Origin: Cruorifilaria tuberocauda
Taxonomy: Eukaryota; Nematoda; Chromadorea; Rhabditida; Onchocercidae
Direction: 5' to 3'
NCBI GenBank assembly: GCA_013365365.1
Contig: JABVXU010000615.1
Location: 1-31,379, forward strand
Length of the DNA: 31,379 nucleotides
In this document: positions 1-12,240 of the stretch, in pieces
How the letters are laid out: every line of letters begins with the position of its first letter
Position numbering within the stretch: position 1 is the stretch's first letter
Notes under the pieces: model-generated
Database searches by the model: none
Seen by the model: the letters and a program-made list of their open reading frames with translations, nothing else
What the model was told of the DNA's origin: nothing
Program-made: the position numbers and the translations under genes

Positions 1-39
1 ATTGTTATGATAATACAAACGTGTAATTTAACAGTTGAT

Positions 40-3000
40 TCAGATATTGAAGGATTGCTGAAAAATTTTTCTTCAGTTTGAATATTTTTATTATTTAGCA
101 TTGTTACTGATCGTTCGTAAGTTTCAGCCTGTAATTATAATTTATTATAATTGATTAATTAATTAAATTAATTGAAAATTTTACAATTTCATCTTTGAAA
201 TTTTGGAAATTCTGGCTTACCTATTTTTTTTAAAGTTAAATGAAGTAAGTTTGTAGAAGTAAAGATTTCAAATTTTACCAAAAATTTTCAAGTAATTTCA
301 ATAATAGTATCATTTGATTCCATTCTTTATTACTGTTTATCCTCTAATTAAGTTTATTCAATCAGATGAACTTTTTCCGAATTCATATTTTAAACTTGAA
401 TATTACCTAAGTAAGTTTTATTTAACCAATTCAAATAATTTGCATGCTTATTGTTGCTCAGTAAGTTTAATCTTTGAAAATTACGAAATAAAATAATTAA
501 CCTGTTTATCAAGTTGAGCAGTTTGTTTTTCCGTAAGTAAATGTGGTGCCATATTCCGGATATACCATGGCTCTTTTGCCATTAAGCGTTGTAGAATTTC
601 ATTACGCTTAACCGGATCTCCGCACGCCAAAGCACGTTGATACTCTTTCTAGAAATTTCTATGATTCATCAATTACAAGTTAATAATTAAGAAAAGGGAA
701 ATCTTAATATCCTACAAAATTTAATTATTATTTTCTCTTTTGAATTCATTTAAATAAATCAAAAATGAACACATACTTAAATATTACTTACTTTTACTAT
801 TAGTGATAAGGAATACACTATTATTACTATTACTGATAAGAGTATAGTATTAGTGATAAGGAATGCACTATTATTACAATTACTGACAAGAATATACTAT
901 TAATGATAAGGAATATTACTGATAAGAATATACTATTAGGGATAAGGAATTACTATTACTGATAAGAGTATACTATTCGTGATAAGGAATACACTATTAT
1001 TACGATTACTGATAAGAATATACTATTAGTGATAAGGAATATTACTGATAAGAATATACTATTAGGGATAAGTAATTACTATTACTGATAAGAGTATACT
1101 ATTAGCGATAAGGAATATACTATTATTACTATTACTGATAAGAATATATCATCAGTGATAAGGCATAATTGTTTTCTTTTTCTTTCTTTATTGAACAAAA
1201 AAATTTTTGTTATCACTTACCTGCATTCTTATCATCAAATGATAAAGCCATTCTTCAAATTTGATTTGTATTACACCGAGAAGCATTGAAACAATAGAAA
1301 GACCAATGATTACTAACCAAAACATTAATATCAACATATGTGGATGATCCGGTACGACGTCACCTGACACGTGAGGATACACGTACACATGTATATAAAT
1401 CATTTAAAATCTTATCAGTGATTAAACTGATAAAAAATGGAAAATGACGAAATGAATAAATTAATTAAATTGAAATTGGATTGAAAAGCAAATATAGAAA
1501 TAAGATAATGGATGGATCAACTGAACTGAGGTAAAGGTGAAAAAATGATATATGAAAAATAACACAAATAGGTTAATTAATTAAATTGGAATTGAAAATT
1601 AAAATGCATTAAGAATTAAATAATAGATTAATTCATTAAATTGAAATTGAAAATAAAAATATATTAAGATAATAAATAGATAAATTAATTGAATTGAAAT
1701 TAAGTTGGAAAAAAGTGGAAGAAAGAACGGTAAATGGAAAATATGATAACATGAATGAATGGTTTATTAATTAATTAATTAAATTAATATTGAAAATAAG
1801 GTTTACAAAAAAATAATGAATGAATTAATTGAAATGAAATTAGACTGAAAAGAATAATGGAAAAATCGATGTGTGAAAAATAAGGTAATAAGTTAATTAA
1901 TTAAATTGGAATTGAAAATAAAATACTGAATGAATGGTTTATAAATTAGTGAATAAAACTAATATTGAAAATAAGGTATATGAAAAATAAGGTATTGGGT
2001 AAATTAATTAGATTGAAATTGAAAATACAATAATGAATGAATTAATTAAATTGAAATTCGATTGAAAAAAAAGCGAAAAAAAGAATGGTATATAGAAAAT
2101 AAGATAATGAATAAATTATTAATTAATTAATTAAATTAATATTAAAAATGATATCGAACCAAGTCCAATGGTCGATAATGAAATGAAGAAAAAATAAAGC
2201 GAAGTGAAATAGGACCATCTTGTTTCCCAGAGGCAAAATAAACCCGCACATATACATATCCAAGCAACGCAAATAAATAGCGCAAGCCAAACTGGTATTG
2301 TCCTGAAATTAAATTCAATTTAAATTTAAATTAATTCATGAAAAATTATTGAGTAAAATAAAAAGTAACAAGTTATAATTGATAGTAAATTCAGGTTGGC
2401 TAAAATGAAATTATAGAAACAAAAAAATTGTTCAATTTTTATCAAAAAAATATAAAATATAAAAAAAAATATATAAATATAAAATATAATAATATAAAAA
2501 TAAAATATAAAATTAAAAAAGAATTTCATTCTTCCATTGTGATATTTCTCTTTTTTTTTTTGAAATTTAATTTCATCAATACTAAAATTCACGAAGCAAA
2601 CGTATTTTATAGTAAAAGTAATTCTATTTTAGTATATAAATTAATGATTTCTCATTTTTTCGTTTTGTTTTTCTTTAAAGTTTAATTTCAGGAATGCTAA
2701 ATTCACCCAAACAAACCTCTCACTTAGTTATTTTATAGTATAATAAAAATAATTCTATTTCAATGTAAAAATAATAAATGAATGATTTTGAAAATTTAAA
2801 AATTATCAAACCTGCTTTCAACTTCTTCCTCTTCCACTTCTTCAGTTGTTTCTGATGGTGGATTATTGAGTAATCGATGATTTGACTCCAAATTACCTTG
2901 CTCAACATCCAGAAAATCCCTATGGAAAATTCCTCATTCATTACTTTTTACTGATCTTATCAAAAAATTTTGCTGATTATTTTTGCTATTACAAACCAAA

Positions 3001-6000
3001 GTAGTAATTTTATTCAAAATATAATTTATTTCATTCAACTAAAGTAATAACTTTTTTTTTTAAAGTCAAAACAATAACTTTACTCGAAACATAATTTTAT
3101 TTTGATGATTAACCTAAAAGTTGATAAAGGACTTATTACATTAACCTAAAATTAAAATGTTAGATAGTTCAGAAGATGAAATATCAAACACTTACTTTAT
3201 TTTCCAAAAGCACTTACTTTATATACTTTCCCTTACAATCACTCATTTTTTGTCGCTGTTTTGCTAATGCAATGCGCTGTTTTTTCGTATATTCTTTAAT
3301 ACATTCTCGATATCTGGAACGAGATTTCTCGGTACGCAAAAATATCTCATCTTTTTCATTTGGATTAAAAATTTTTACTAATTAATTTTTTCACAATTTT
3401 ATCTTTGAATAATGATTAATTAATATTTATGTAAAATTTGAAATTTAAATTACTCACCTAAGTAAAAACATTAATAATTTAAACCTTACAATTGTAATTA
3501 ATTGGAAATATTTTAAATCAAATTTCTCTATTTTCTTGAATTTTTTATTTTGATTAATTTTTTTTCTTTGTAATTTGATTTCTTTGTTTTTAAAACTATT
3601 TTTAAAACTATTACTAATTCCTCTTGCACAAAGAAAAAAAAGAAAAACAATAAATTTTGTTTAATAACTGGAATTGTGATATAAAAAAAATTGATTAATA
3701 ACTTCCGTTAAGATATCATCTGTCGCTTTTTCATTAACAATTAATCATAAAATTTAATTACAAAGAAAATTATATAGCTTCAAGCAATTTTTATTTTACT
3801 TTTTATCAAGTTGATTTACTATTTTTTACTCGCAAATGTTTGCTTTATCAAATAGTTCAATTTTAAATTTATCATAAATAAACTTAGAAAAGAGCAAAGT
3901 AAAAAAATTTTTTTTCACTTAGATTAGTGAAAATAGAAAAATAAGAATTTCTTAAACTTGAAATTAATTTATTTCAAATTTATAATATCAGTGGCAAAAC
4001 TGGCAAAAAGTCCTTTAGTTCATTTCGCATCAATAAATGTAAAAATTGATTAAAATGTCTAATTTAAAGATATTACCTCATCCAAAGATTGCTAACAAAA
4101 GTGGTAAGTGTTTTACCAAATTGACTTAATATAGCCAATACAAGAGGTATACCAAAAATTGCATATACAATACTTAATGCTTTACCACCCGGTGTTCGTG
4201 GTACTATATTACCGTAACCTGAATGCATATAGTGATTATATACAGTAGCCAAGTACAGCAATCATATACAGTAATCAAAATATTAATTTAAAATCTTTTT
4301 CTTAAAGAATTAATGAATTAATAAGGAAGATAAGTTCAAAAACTAACCGATAGTGGTAAAAATAGTGCCAACATAGAAGAGAGCTCCCCACATATCCCAC
4401 TCTAAGCCTTCAGGCATTTTTAATTTAGTTAATTGCTTTTCGTACCATAACAATATTCTTCTGAAATGAAAAAAAAAAAGAAAACGGAAATTAGTTTTTC
4501 TACAATAGATTTATTTACTTATTGTATGATAGATAATTACTCATTGTACGAATAAATTTATTAAATAAACTATGACTGTAGCATTGTTCATTGATATCAA
4601 GCTTACTTTGTTTAATTTCATATGCAAGCGTTTTAAATTTTACAGAAAATTTTTCGAAAATATCAGAAATAATGTATAAATAGATATTAAAATAATAAAA
4701 TTAGATATAGTATAATTTTATAAAATAAAGTTTATTACTTTGAATTAGCCAAATTTGCCGATGCATTGGAATTTCTGTTTCGAAAAACTCGTCTTAACAT
4801 TCGAAATGTATCATTTCTTAGATCATCAAGTATAATTTTTTCTTTCCTACAAATTCATTTAAAAATTCCGCATATTTTTGAATTCACCATAATTAAAAGT
4901 ACAATAATTATCACTATTTAGTATTCTTTTTCTTCTTTCTAAAATACATTTCATACAAAAATCACAAAAATCATTCCGATCAACAATACTGACTTATTCC
5001 AATAATTAAAATCTTTACTCTGAAAATTAAGTTATTCGAAAGGGAAAAATTCTTGCTTGTTGCTTAGATAAACATGAAATTATCATTAAAATTTTTTATC
5101 AGTCATTATATACGTAATAATACAATTACAATTACAATAATTACAATTACCATAATTTGCAATTACAATAATTGCAATTACTATAAGCTTACAATTTTTA
5201 CAAAAGTTATGTAAATTATCATTTAAGAAAAAAAACCTGATAAGCTCCTGTTCATGTGCTTGTTCCACCCAACAGAATATCGTTGCGCCCAATAATGAAT
5301 ATATTGTCAATAAAAAAAATGGTGCTAAATGTCGTAATTTATATTTGTCGTAATAATATTTCGCCTAAAAATTCGCAATTTTTGATAAAACAGCAATAGA
5401 GGGCGAAAAATGCATATTTCAATTCATTTTGCGCCAAATAATTCACTGAGTTGCACGATATTTTTCGGCAGTCAAATTCAACAAAATATCGAAAAAACAT
5501 TCGTTCTTTCCACAATACTTTTAAAATTATATTCTTTTAAGAATATTCTAGAATTTTTGATTAATTAATTAAAACAAAGCTAGACGAATATTCCAATAAC
5601 GAATGATAGCTTTAAAAATTTAATAATTTCAAATACCCATAAAGGTTATCGAAGCTATTTAAATCCATCAATTATTTCATCTGTTTGAAATTTCAAGATT
5701 AAAATTTTGATTCAGTTACTTTATTATACTCTTATTAATATTTAAAATATTAACCAGTCCGAGGAAATCTTTTGGCTTCTGCTTTTTTGTTTTCTCCTCA
5801 CCTGTTCGATATACCTGAAATATTGGGATAAAGTGCTTTCATTACTATCCTTAATAATCTTGGATATCAAGCTAAGCTCAGTTACTTTAGCTAATTAATT
5901 TATGATATAAATTGTTATGATTATAAATTGGTAAAATTAGCTTTCTTCAATTATTCAACAAGCAAAAGACCAGATTTGACAATGGATTAATTTTTAGTAA

Positions 6001-9000
6001 GATTTTTTGAAAAAAATTGATTGAGAAAATTTACTTAATCAAACTTATGATAGCATATCATTAGGTCAAAGGTCAGCCGGTAAAACGACTGCTATTCATT
6101 ACTTTAACTTTAAATTTACCACTTAAACTTTAACATTTTCAAACTGCAATGCTTCTAAAATTTGATTAATCCAAGAGATTTATTCGTACTTTTAACTTTT
6201 AACAAAGTATAAAAGTGAGAATTTTGCAACGAAATGTTGAAATGAAAGTTTTTGGAAGTAAAATATTGAAATATAAAAATTTTTAGCTAATTAATATTTA
6301 AGTTAATTAGGAGAAAAACAATGTTAAGACAACTAATGCTGTGGAAAAGAAAAGAAAAGAAAGTGAGGCAGTAATATTTGATGAGTGATAATTTCAAGTT
6401 ACATTTATGTATCTAAGGAATGCTAATCCGGTTTTATTTCTGGCAACTGAATTAGGATTTCATTTATACATTTCAGGTAAACTTCAAATTAATCAAGTTA
6501 ATACAAATCAGATTATTCATTCATTTTCAGATTACTTATGTTTTGAAGATTATCTTATTATAATAGTAACAATTATCGATTGATCAGTATTAGCAATCAT
6601 TTTAAAACATTTTTAAATTAAACTAAAATAAAGAAAGAATCGAACTTCAAAGAAAAGAATTTCAATTTCAAAATTCAAAAAAAGATTAAGACTAATTGCT
6701 GAAATTTTTTGATTAAAAATTAGTACAAAAAAAAAATCAACAAAAGTATCATGTATCATTCTTAGATATTATCGATGTTTTTAATTTTACTTTTATTAGG
6801 TAAACTTTAAATTAATTGAGTTAATACAAATTGTAATTTTTATTTCATTTTGAACCAACGATTTTAATCGATTTCATTATTAAATTAAGGATTATTGCGA
6901 AAGGATTGAATTTTTCTTTCTCGCAAAAAATTTTAAGCTCATTTCATGAAAAGCTAAAAGAATAACAGATTCTCAATTTTTAACTTTCAGAAAACTTATC
7001 CATGCTTTATCTAATTTTATCTGATTTCATCATTGATTATCAAACATTTCCGGATATTACTATTAATCTCTTTTTCTTGCTAAATCTCAACGGTAATAAA
7101 TGATTTTCTTATAAATGAGAGAAAATACTTAAATATTGATTTCATATATGATTTCTAATAGTCATTATGATTTCTAATATTTATTTCCAATTTACTATGA
7201 ATTCCCATCATTTATTTTTAATTCCTTTCTAAAATACCCAATTAACAGGTATGGATATAGGTGAAATTTTTTCAGTAATTTTCATGCTGTGAACAGTATT
7301 TTCTGGCCAATATGATAATGATAGGTAGAAAAGATCAGAAATCAGCTAGCCCAATTTCAAACTAAAAACTGGAAATAATCGTTATCATCAGTCTTCCAGA
7401 AAAATTTTACCTGTTCCCGCATCTTTCCCGCGTCTATCTATCGTAATTTCCCGCATTCATCTACCGTAATCATATTGCAGGAGTACTTTTTACAGTATGA
7501 ATATTTATTTACGTTGGATCACTCTAATGTTAAATGAAATTTTTAGATTAAAATTGAAATTTTGAAGCTAAAATTTTGAGAGAGAGAGAGAAAAAAAAGA
7601 GAAAAAATAAGCAAAAAAACAATTCACCTTGAAAATTAATGATTATGAACTTTTGGTTTCAATGTTTGGACAGATGCTTAGAATATTATTGAATTTATTA
7701 GTGTTGAAAATAATAGTGTGAAGTGATCAATTCTACTGATAACTCTTTATCACTTCAAATAGAAAGCAAACGAAAATTACGAAAATTTTTTGAGGCAAAT
7801 TTTTCTCAAAATATAATTACTGATAGTATTAGCTAAATTATTGATATACTGATAATATTGACTAAATAAAATTACTGATAATAATAACTAAATAAAATTA
7901 ACTTAATGCTTACTAATCAAATTAAATCAATACATTTGTTTACAGTAGACTTTAAGTTTTAGCAACTAACCTGATCATCAGTTTCGATAAAATTATTCCC
8001 AGTATCATCACCAGTAACTAATTGTGACTGCCGTGGTGTATCTGATGGTGAAAGCCTGTAATATATTAAATTCGATATATAAATACTTATATGATGATTC
8101 TTAGAATATTAATTTGATAAAATTAACTTATTTAAAATATTTTTATTCACGACGAATCATGATAAATCAATATAATCAATAAAAAGATAAAATAAATCAA
8201 TCGTATTTTGATCAAAGATCAATCAGTGCTATCTGAAGGTTTGAGTAATTAAGGAATTATTAATTTTAAAATATTAGAAATTTCAATTTACAAACTTCAG
8301 AGCTTTAAAAAAAACGTGTTAAAGTTTGAATTTTAAAAATCAATATCATTTTTTAAATTATGAACAGAAAGGAATAATTAATTAATCAGCAAACATTAGA
8401 AATGTTCGATATCGGATATCTTCATGTGCTATCGTGTAATCTCAGGTAAAACTAGTCGGAATAATTAGCCATGAACTTCAGTTGCAACTAATAACTAAGT
8501 GATTAATTAATTAAACTAATTGGAATAATTAATTATACTTTCGTTGTTCAAATAATTTTATTTTTTCATAAAATATATATTCCCCAATCTAAGAGCTATT
8601 ATGATTTTTCAAACGGAATTTTTTTTAATTTTAAATTTTAAAATTGTTTGTTTAACGATGAAAGAAATTTCAAAATATTTTCAAATCTAAGTCTAAAACT
8701 TTCAATAGCAATTGAAAACGAAAAAGAAATTATTAGCAGCAATAAAAAAAAAACAGCAGCAACAATAACAGCAACATTAGCTATCGTTCTTTTTATTATT
8801 TGATAAGATTTTTCAAATTTCAAATTTTTGTTTCAAATTAAAAATAACTCATTTTTGTTGGAAAAAAAAACAATAACAGCAATTTGAAAGCTATTGTGAT
8901 TTTAAACAGGGTTTTTTAAACTTTAAATTTTAAAATTGTTTGTTTACAACGTAATTAATAACAATTAATATAGTAATAGTAATTAATGAATAATAGTTAT

Positions 9001-9625
9001 TAATACAATAATAAGTAATTAATGAATGAGCAGTAATAATTAATATAATAATAGTAATTAATTTTATTTGAATATCTGTTCGGTTTATTTCATGGATTGT
9101 TTATATTTTAACTGTATTCAACTGTAAATTTTGTTTACATTTTACATTGAAATTGGTTGCATTTTAATTTTATATTCAAGAAATGAATAATTTCATGTAT
9201 CAAATATTATTTAAACTTTATTATTTCTTAAAAATATATCAATTTAAATTGAATAATACTATACATCTGATAGGTTGAAAATGATCGTAGAAATGATAAA
9301 TGATAGATGAATTAATGGTATTAGGAGGAGAAAATATGTGAATATATATGATTAGTGATAAGATAAGTGTGATATTAGTGATAAGAGTGACATGATTACA
9401 CTTAGCAACAACATTTTATGCTAATATCATCGGTGTGTATTATTTAATTTATTACTTGTAAGAAAGATGTAAAGTAATTATTGAAATTTCCGAATAACTT
9501 ATCACAATCATTTACCAAGCATTATCATATCGGCTTATCAATGTTTCATCGCTACAATCCATTAGAATTGATGGCGGATAATGATAAGCTTGACGTAACG
9601 ATTCAGTTCGTACAAACACCGCCAT
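40..9625 (-). CDS. Two-pore-domain (TWK-type) potassium channel, 13 exons, 466 aa
   Basis: Exons in order: 9625-9516, 8055-7971, 5814-5755, 5364-5237, 4846-4739, 4460-4348, 4218-4077, 3313-3218, 2919-2812, 2302-2160, 1363-1221, 648-502, 57-40. All phases match and give 466 residues plus TGA. The protein is a plasma-membrane K+ leak channel subunit: TM1 about 98-118, an extracellular cap, first filter TIGYGN at 200-205 followed by the M2 motif FGIPLVL, an acidic cytosolic loop (EEVEEEE), TM3 about 320-342, second filter TIGLGD at 361-366, TM4 about 374-396, and a cytosolic tail containing MAKEPWYIRN, which I associate with nematode TWK channels. Both selectivity filters are split by phase-1 introns. 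The start is the ATG just after an acceptor at 9645. The last exon (QSFNI, stop) is the least certain; the true 3' end could lie beyond base 1. The family is clear; the exact TWK paralogue is not. Confidence 0.9.
793..1166. repeat. GATAAG-rich minisatellite in a channel intron
   Basis: The intron between exons 1221 and 648 holds a degenerate tandem array alternating ATTACTGATAAGAATATACT and ATTAGTGATAAGGAAT blocks. I count 16 GATAAG motifs, seven of them inside the longer ACTGATAAGA. Units are imperfect (GACAAG, GGGATAAG and CGATAAG variants occur), so this is an aged minisatellite. Whether the motifs act as transcription-factor sites is inference. Confidence 0.85.
1560..2145. repeat. AT-rich degenerate tandem repeat (AATTAATTAAATTGAAATTG)
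   Basis: The intron between exons 2160 and 1363 is largely built from repeated blocks of the type AATTAATTAAATTGAAATTG joined by GAAAATAA-type linkers and ATAATGAATGAATT. Six or more diverged copies are visible. No reading frame or RNA structure is evident. Confidence 0.7.
5108..5186. repeat. ATTACAATT short tandem repeat
   Basis: A short stretch of alternating ATTACAATT/AATTGCAATT blocks in the channel intron just downstream of the TM1 exon. It is a simple-sequence repeat; no function is suggested by the sequence. Confidence 0.7.
5815..7970. other. Large AT-rich channel intron, no gene seen
   Basis: This 2.2 kb interval separates the GTATATCGAACAG exon (5814-5755) from the upstream exon at 8055-7971. 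I found no open frame with conserved sequence on either strand, only poly-A/T runs and a short AG repeat near 7577-7600. An unrecognised alternative exon cannot be excluded. Confidence 0.6.
8056..9515. other. First channel intron with a dispersed ~70-bp duplication
   Basis: No coding sequence is recognisable here. Two related segments at about 8594-8665 and 8886-8955 share the order AGAGCTATT/AAAGCTATT, GTGATTTT-like, then AAATTTTAAAATTGTTTGTT, indicating an old local duplication. Near 9347-9395 further GATAAG motifs occur (TAGTGATAAGATAAG and TAGTGATAAGAG). Confidence 0.6.
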
Positions 9626-9644
9626 AATTGCTAATTATTCAAAC

Positions 9645-9646
9645 CT
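9645..9646 (-). promoter_or_regulatory. Candidate splice acceptor upstream of the channel ATG
   Basis: Minus-strand CTTTTCAG ends here, 19 bases before the channel start codon. No in-frame coding joins it from upstream, because the short leader contains TAA. It is therefore either a spliced-leader acceptor or the end of a 5'-UTR intron. Confidence 0.5.
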
Positions 9647-11560
9647 GAAAAGTTATACTTTAATTATACTTTTTAGCTTTATCAAATTCTTGTTTTTAGT
9701 CAATAACATTAATTAGCTATTTATGAATAATTAATTTAGTTATTTTAATTTTTTTATCTATTATAAACTATGAAATTTATAAATTATCGAAATTATTAAA
9801 TATATCATAAATTATTAAAATTAAAAAATCAAATTTAGAAAAGTAATTTCTAATTTCAAAAGAGTATGAAAATTAAGCACTTGAAATAGCTAAAGAAACA
9901 AGAAATATTTTACTTATTTGAATATAAAAATAATTTTCTTTACCTTAAAGCTAACTTTAACTTATAAATTTCGAAATGCTTTAAAATGTTAATTTGAAAA
10001 ATTTTTTAAATCTCTTAATTATAATAAATTCATGTGATAAATTTTTATCTAAAATTTTTTCATTACAAAATAAAAAATAAGGGAACATGAAAAAAAGAAA
10101 ATACGAATAAATTTCTTATCAGTGATAGATATTTATCAATGAATTAATTTAAAAATTTTAGGAAAATGATTATGATAAAAATTATGCTTGATGGTCTAAG
10201 GAATGTTACATTTCAAATAATAAACAATATTTATTTTAGCAATTCCATTAATATAAAATTGGAATTTAATATTTAATTCAAATCATTGGAATAATATTTT
10301 TACAATTCTTTTGAAATTGAAATTTTGAAATTTTTTAATTGAAATTTCAGAAAAATTGAAGTTTGAAATTCAATTTTAATACCAAATTCATATTAAATTT
10401 AGTATCAAATTTGATATCAAATTTAATACAAATTTGAAATTTAATAAGTGAAATAAAATTGAATATTGGAAATTAAAATTCCAAAAAACCAATTCAATTT
10501 TCAACCAAAATTATTGATAATTATTAATTTACAACTCTTTTGACATAAAACTGAAATTTTAAAATTTTTAATCAAATTTCTGAAAAACTGAAAAAAAATG
10601 AAATTTAATATTCAATTAAAATCATTGCAATAATATTTTCACAATTCTTTTAATATAAACTGGAAATTTAATAAAATGAAATAAAATTGAAAATTGGAAA
10701 TTAGAATTCCAAAAACTAATTCAATATTCAATTAAAATTATTGATAATAATTAATTTACAATTCTATAAAATTGAAATTTAATTCAAAAGGCAATTCAAT
10801 CTTTGATTAATTAAATTAAACTTTAATTAAAGAATTATTGAATGAATGAAAATATTCAATATGATAACATACTGCTATTGATGATGATCTTCCTGATAAT
10901 GCTGCTTTTGCAATTTATCAGCTAATATCATAAAAAGCTCTAAAAATTTCAGAGCATTTCATCAATTCCTGTAAATTAATATTTTCAAACAAATTTTTTT
11001 TTTTAATAAAAATAAAAATTGGAAGAATTGGAAAAGGCTGCAAAATGAATGAATTGAATTTAACAACGAAATGAAATAAAAGATTTCCAAAGAGAGAGAG
11101 TGAGAGAGAGAGAGAGAGAAAGAGAAAAGAAAAGAAAAGAAAAAGGGAATTGGCGTAAGATATTGGAATTTACTTGATTGAAAATTTTTGAAGTAAGGAA
11201 GTTAAAAAAGAAAAAAGTCTTTTACAATTTTGATATTTGAAAAGTTAAGAAAATGCTTTCTGAATTTGAAAGATTTATAAAGCTTTCAGCAAATGATTGA
11301 TTTCACCTGGAATAGAAGTGCGTTGCTTAGTTTTAGTTTAGATTTTTAAACGAGAAAAAAAAAATATTTCAAAAATTTTTCTCTCTTCCTTTTTACTTCA
11401 CTGACAAATTAAACGAAAGCAAAAGAAAAATAAAGAGTAAAAATAAAAATGAAAAAAAAAAACGAAAATTTCTTGGTTCAAACAAAAACCAAAAATTATA
11501 ATTGTTAAATTGTTTTTTTTTTTTGGAAAAAACGAAACAATGCTAGTTGTAATGTTAAAA
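9647..11560. other. AT-rich non-coding interval, possible 5'-UTR exon near 10.9 kb
   Basis: Upstream of the channel start. About 10255-10800 is a set of diverged repeats containing ATTCAATTAAAATCATTG and AATAATATTTTTACAATTC. A more complex patch at about 10875-10968 has a minus-strand acceptor (AATTTACAG) on one side and a GTATGT donor on the other, but stops interrupt all frames, so at most it is an untranslated exon. A GA repeat lies at 11091-11125. Confidence 0.45.
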
Positions 11561-11616
11561 ATTTGCAAGATTATTTGACAAAAGCTTCTTGCTTTCTTTT
11601 TCTTGTTTCACTTTTT

Positions 11617-11631
11617 ACTGTTGTTGTTGCT

Positions 11632-11662
<31 letters not shown>

Positions 11663-11676
11663 TTGTTGTTGTTGCT

Positions 11677-11715
<39 letters not shown>

Positions 11716-12240
11716 ATTGCTATTGTTGTTATTGCTGTTGTTGTTGTTGCCGTTGTTGTTGCCGTTGTTGTTGCCGTTGTTGTTGCCGTTGTTGTTGCTG
11801 CTACTTTTATTATTGCTGTTGTTGTTGCTACTGTTTTTATTGTTATTATTATCGTTGTTGTTAAATTTGTTAGTTTGCAAAAATTTCTATAAATCATTAG
11901 GGGATAGATAATTTCTTGGCTAATAACTTATAAATCCTTATTGTTGTTGTTGCTGTTGTTCTTGTTATTGTTATTATCGTTGTTGTTTAATTCGTTAATT
12001 TTCATAAATTTATATAAATCATTAGTGGGTAGATAATTCCTTGGCTGATCAGTGAAATGAAACTTAGATGAAAATAAAGAAAATATGGAGAGGATTTAGG
12101 AAAAGCCTCTTGTTTGTCTTTTTTTGTCTTACTTCTTACTGTTTTTTGTTATTGTCATTGCTGCTGTTGTTGTTATTGTTGTTGTTGTTGTTGTTAAATT
12201 TTTATCATTTTCATAAATTTCTATAAATCATTAATTGATA
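11617..12240. repeat. Compound GTT trinucleotide satellite with a three-copy flank module
   Basis: A long GTT/GCT/ATT trinucleotide tract (11617-11870) is followed by a unique flank containing TATAAATCATTAGGGGATAG. The pair is then repeated: GTT tract at 11940-11987 with flank to about 12045, and GTT tract at 12150-12196 with a shorter flank to about 12240. The repeating unit is thus microsatellite plus flank, which implies segmental duplication. The long open frames through the tract (poly-Val, Cys, Leu, Asn, Thr) are trivial consequences of the repeat. Confidence 0.85.

Noticed and set aside
793..1166. Regular repeats suggesting a CRISPR-like array
   Set aside because: Units are degenerate and contiguous with no unique spacers, and the setting is a eukaryotic intron.
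3314..3376. Upstream extension of the channel exon at 3313 (frame NPNEKDEIFLRTEKSRS)
   Set aside because: The only acceptor found for it is out of phase with the previous exon, whereas the CCAG at 3314 joins cleanly.
10875..10968. Candidate coding exon with good splice sites
   Set aside because: All minus-strand frames contain stops before the donor; kept only as a possible untranslated exon.
11563..11911. Overlapping long open frames on both strands (poly-Val, Cys, Leu, Asn, Thr)
   Set aside because: They exist only because a GTT trinucleotide tract has no stops in most frames; no splice or start context supports a gene.
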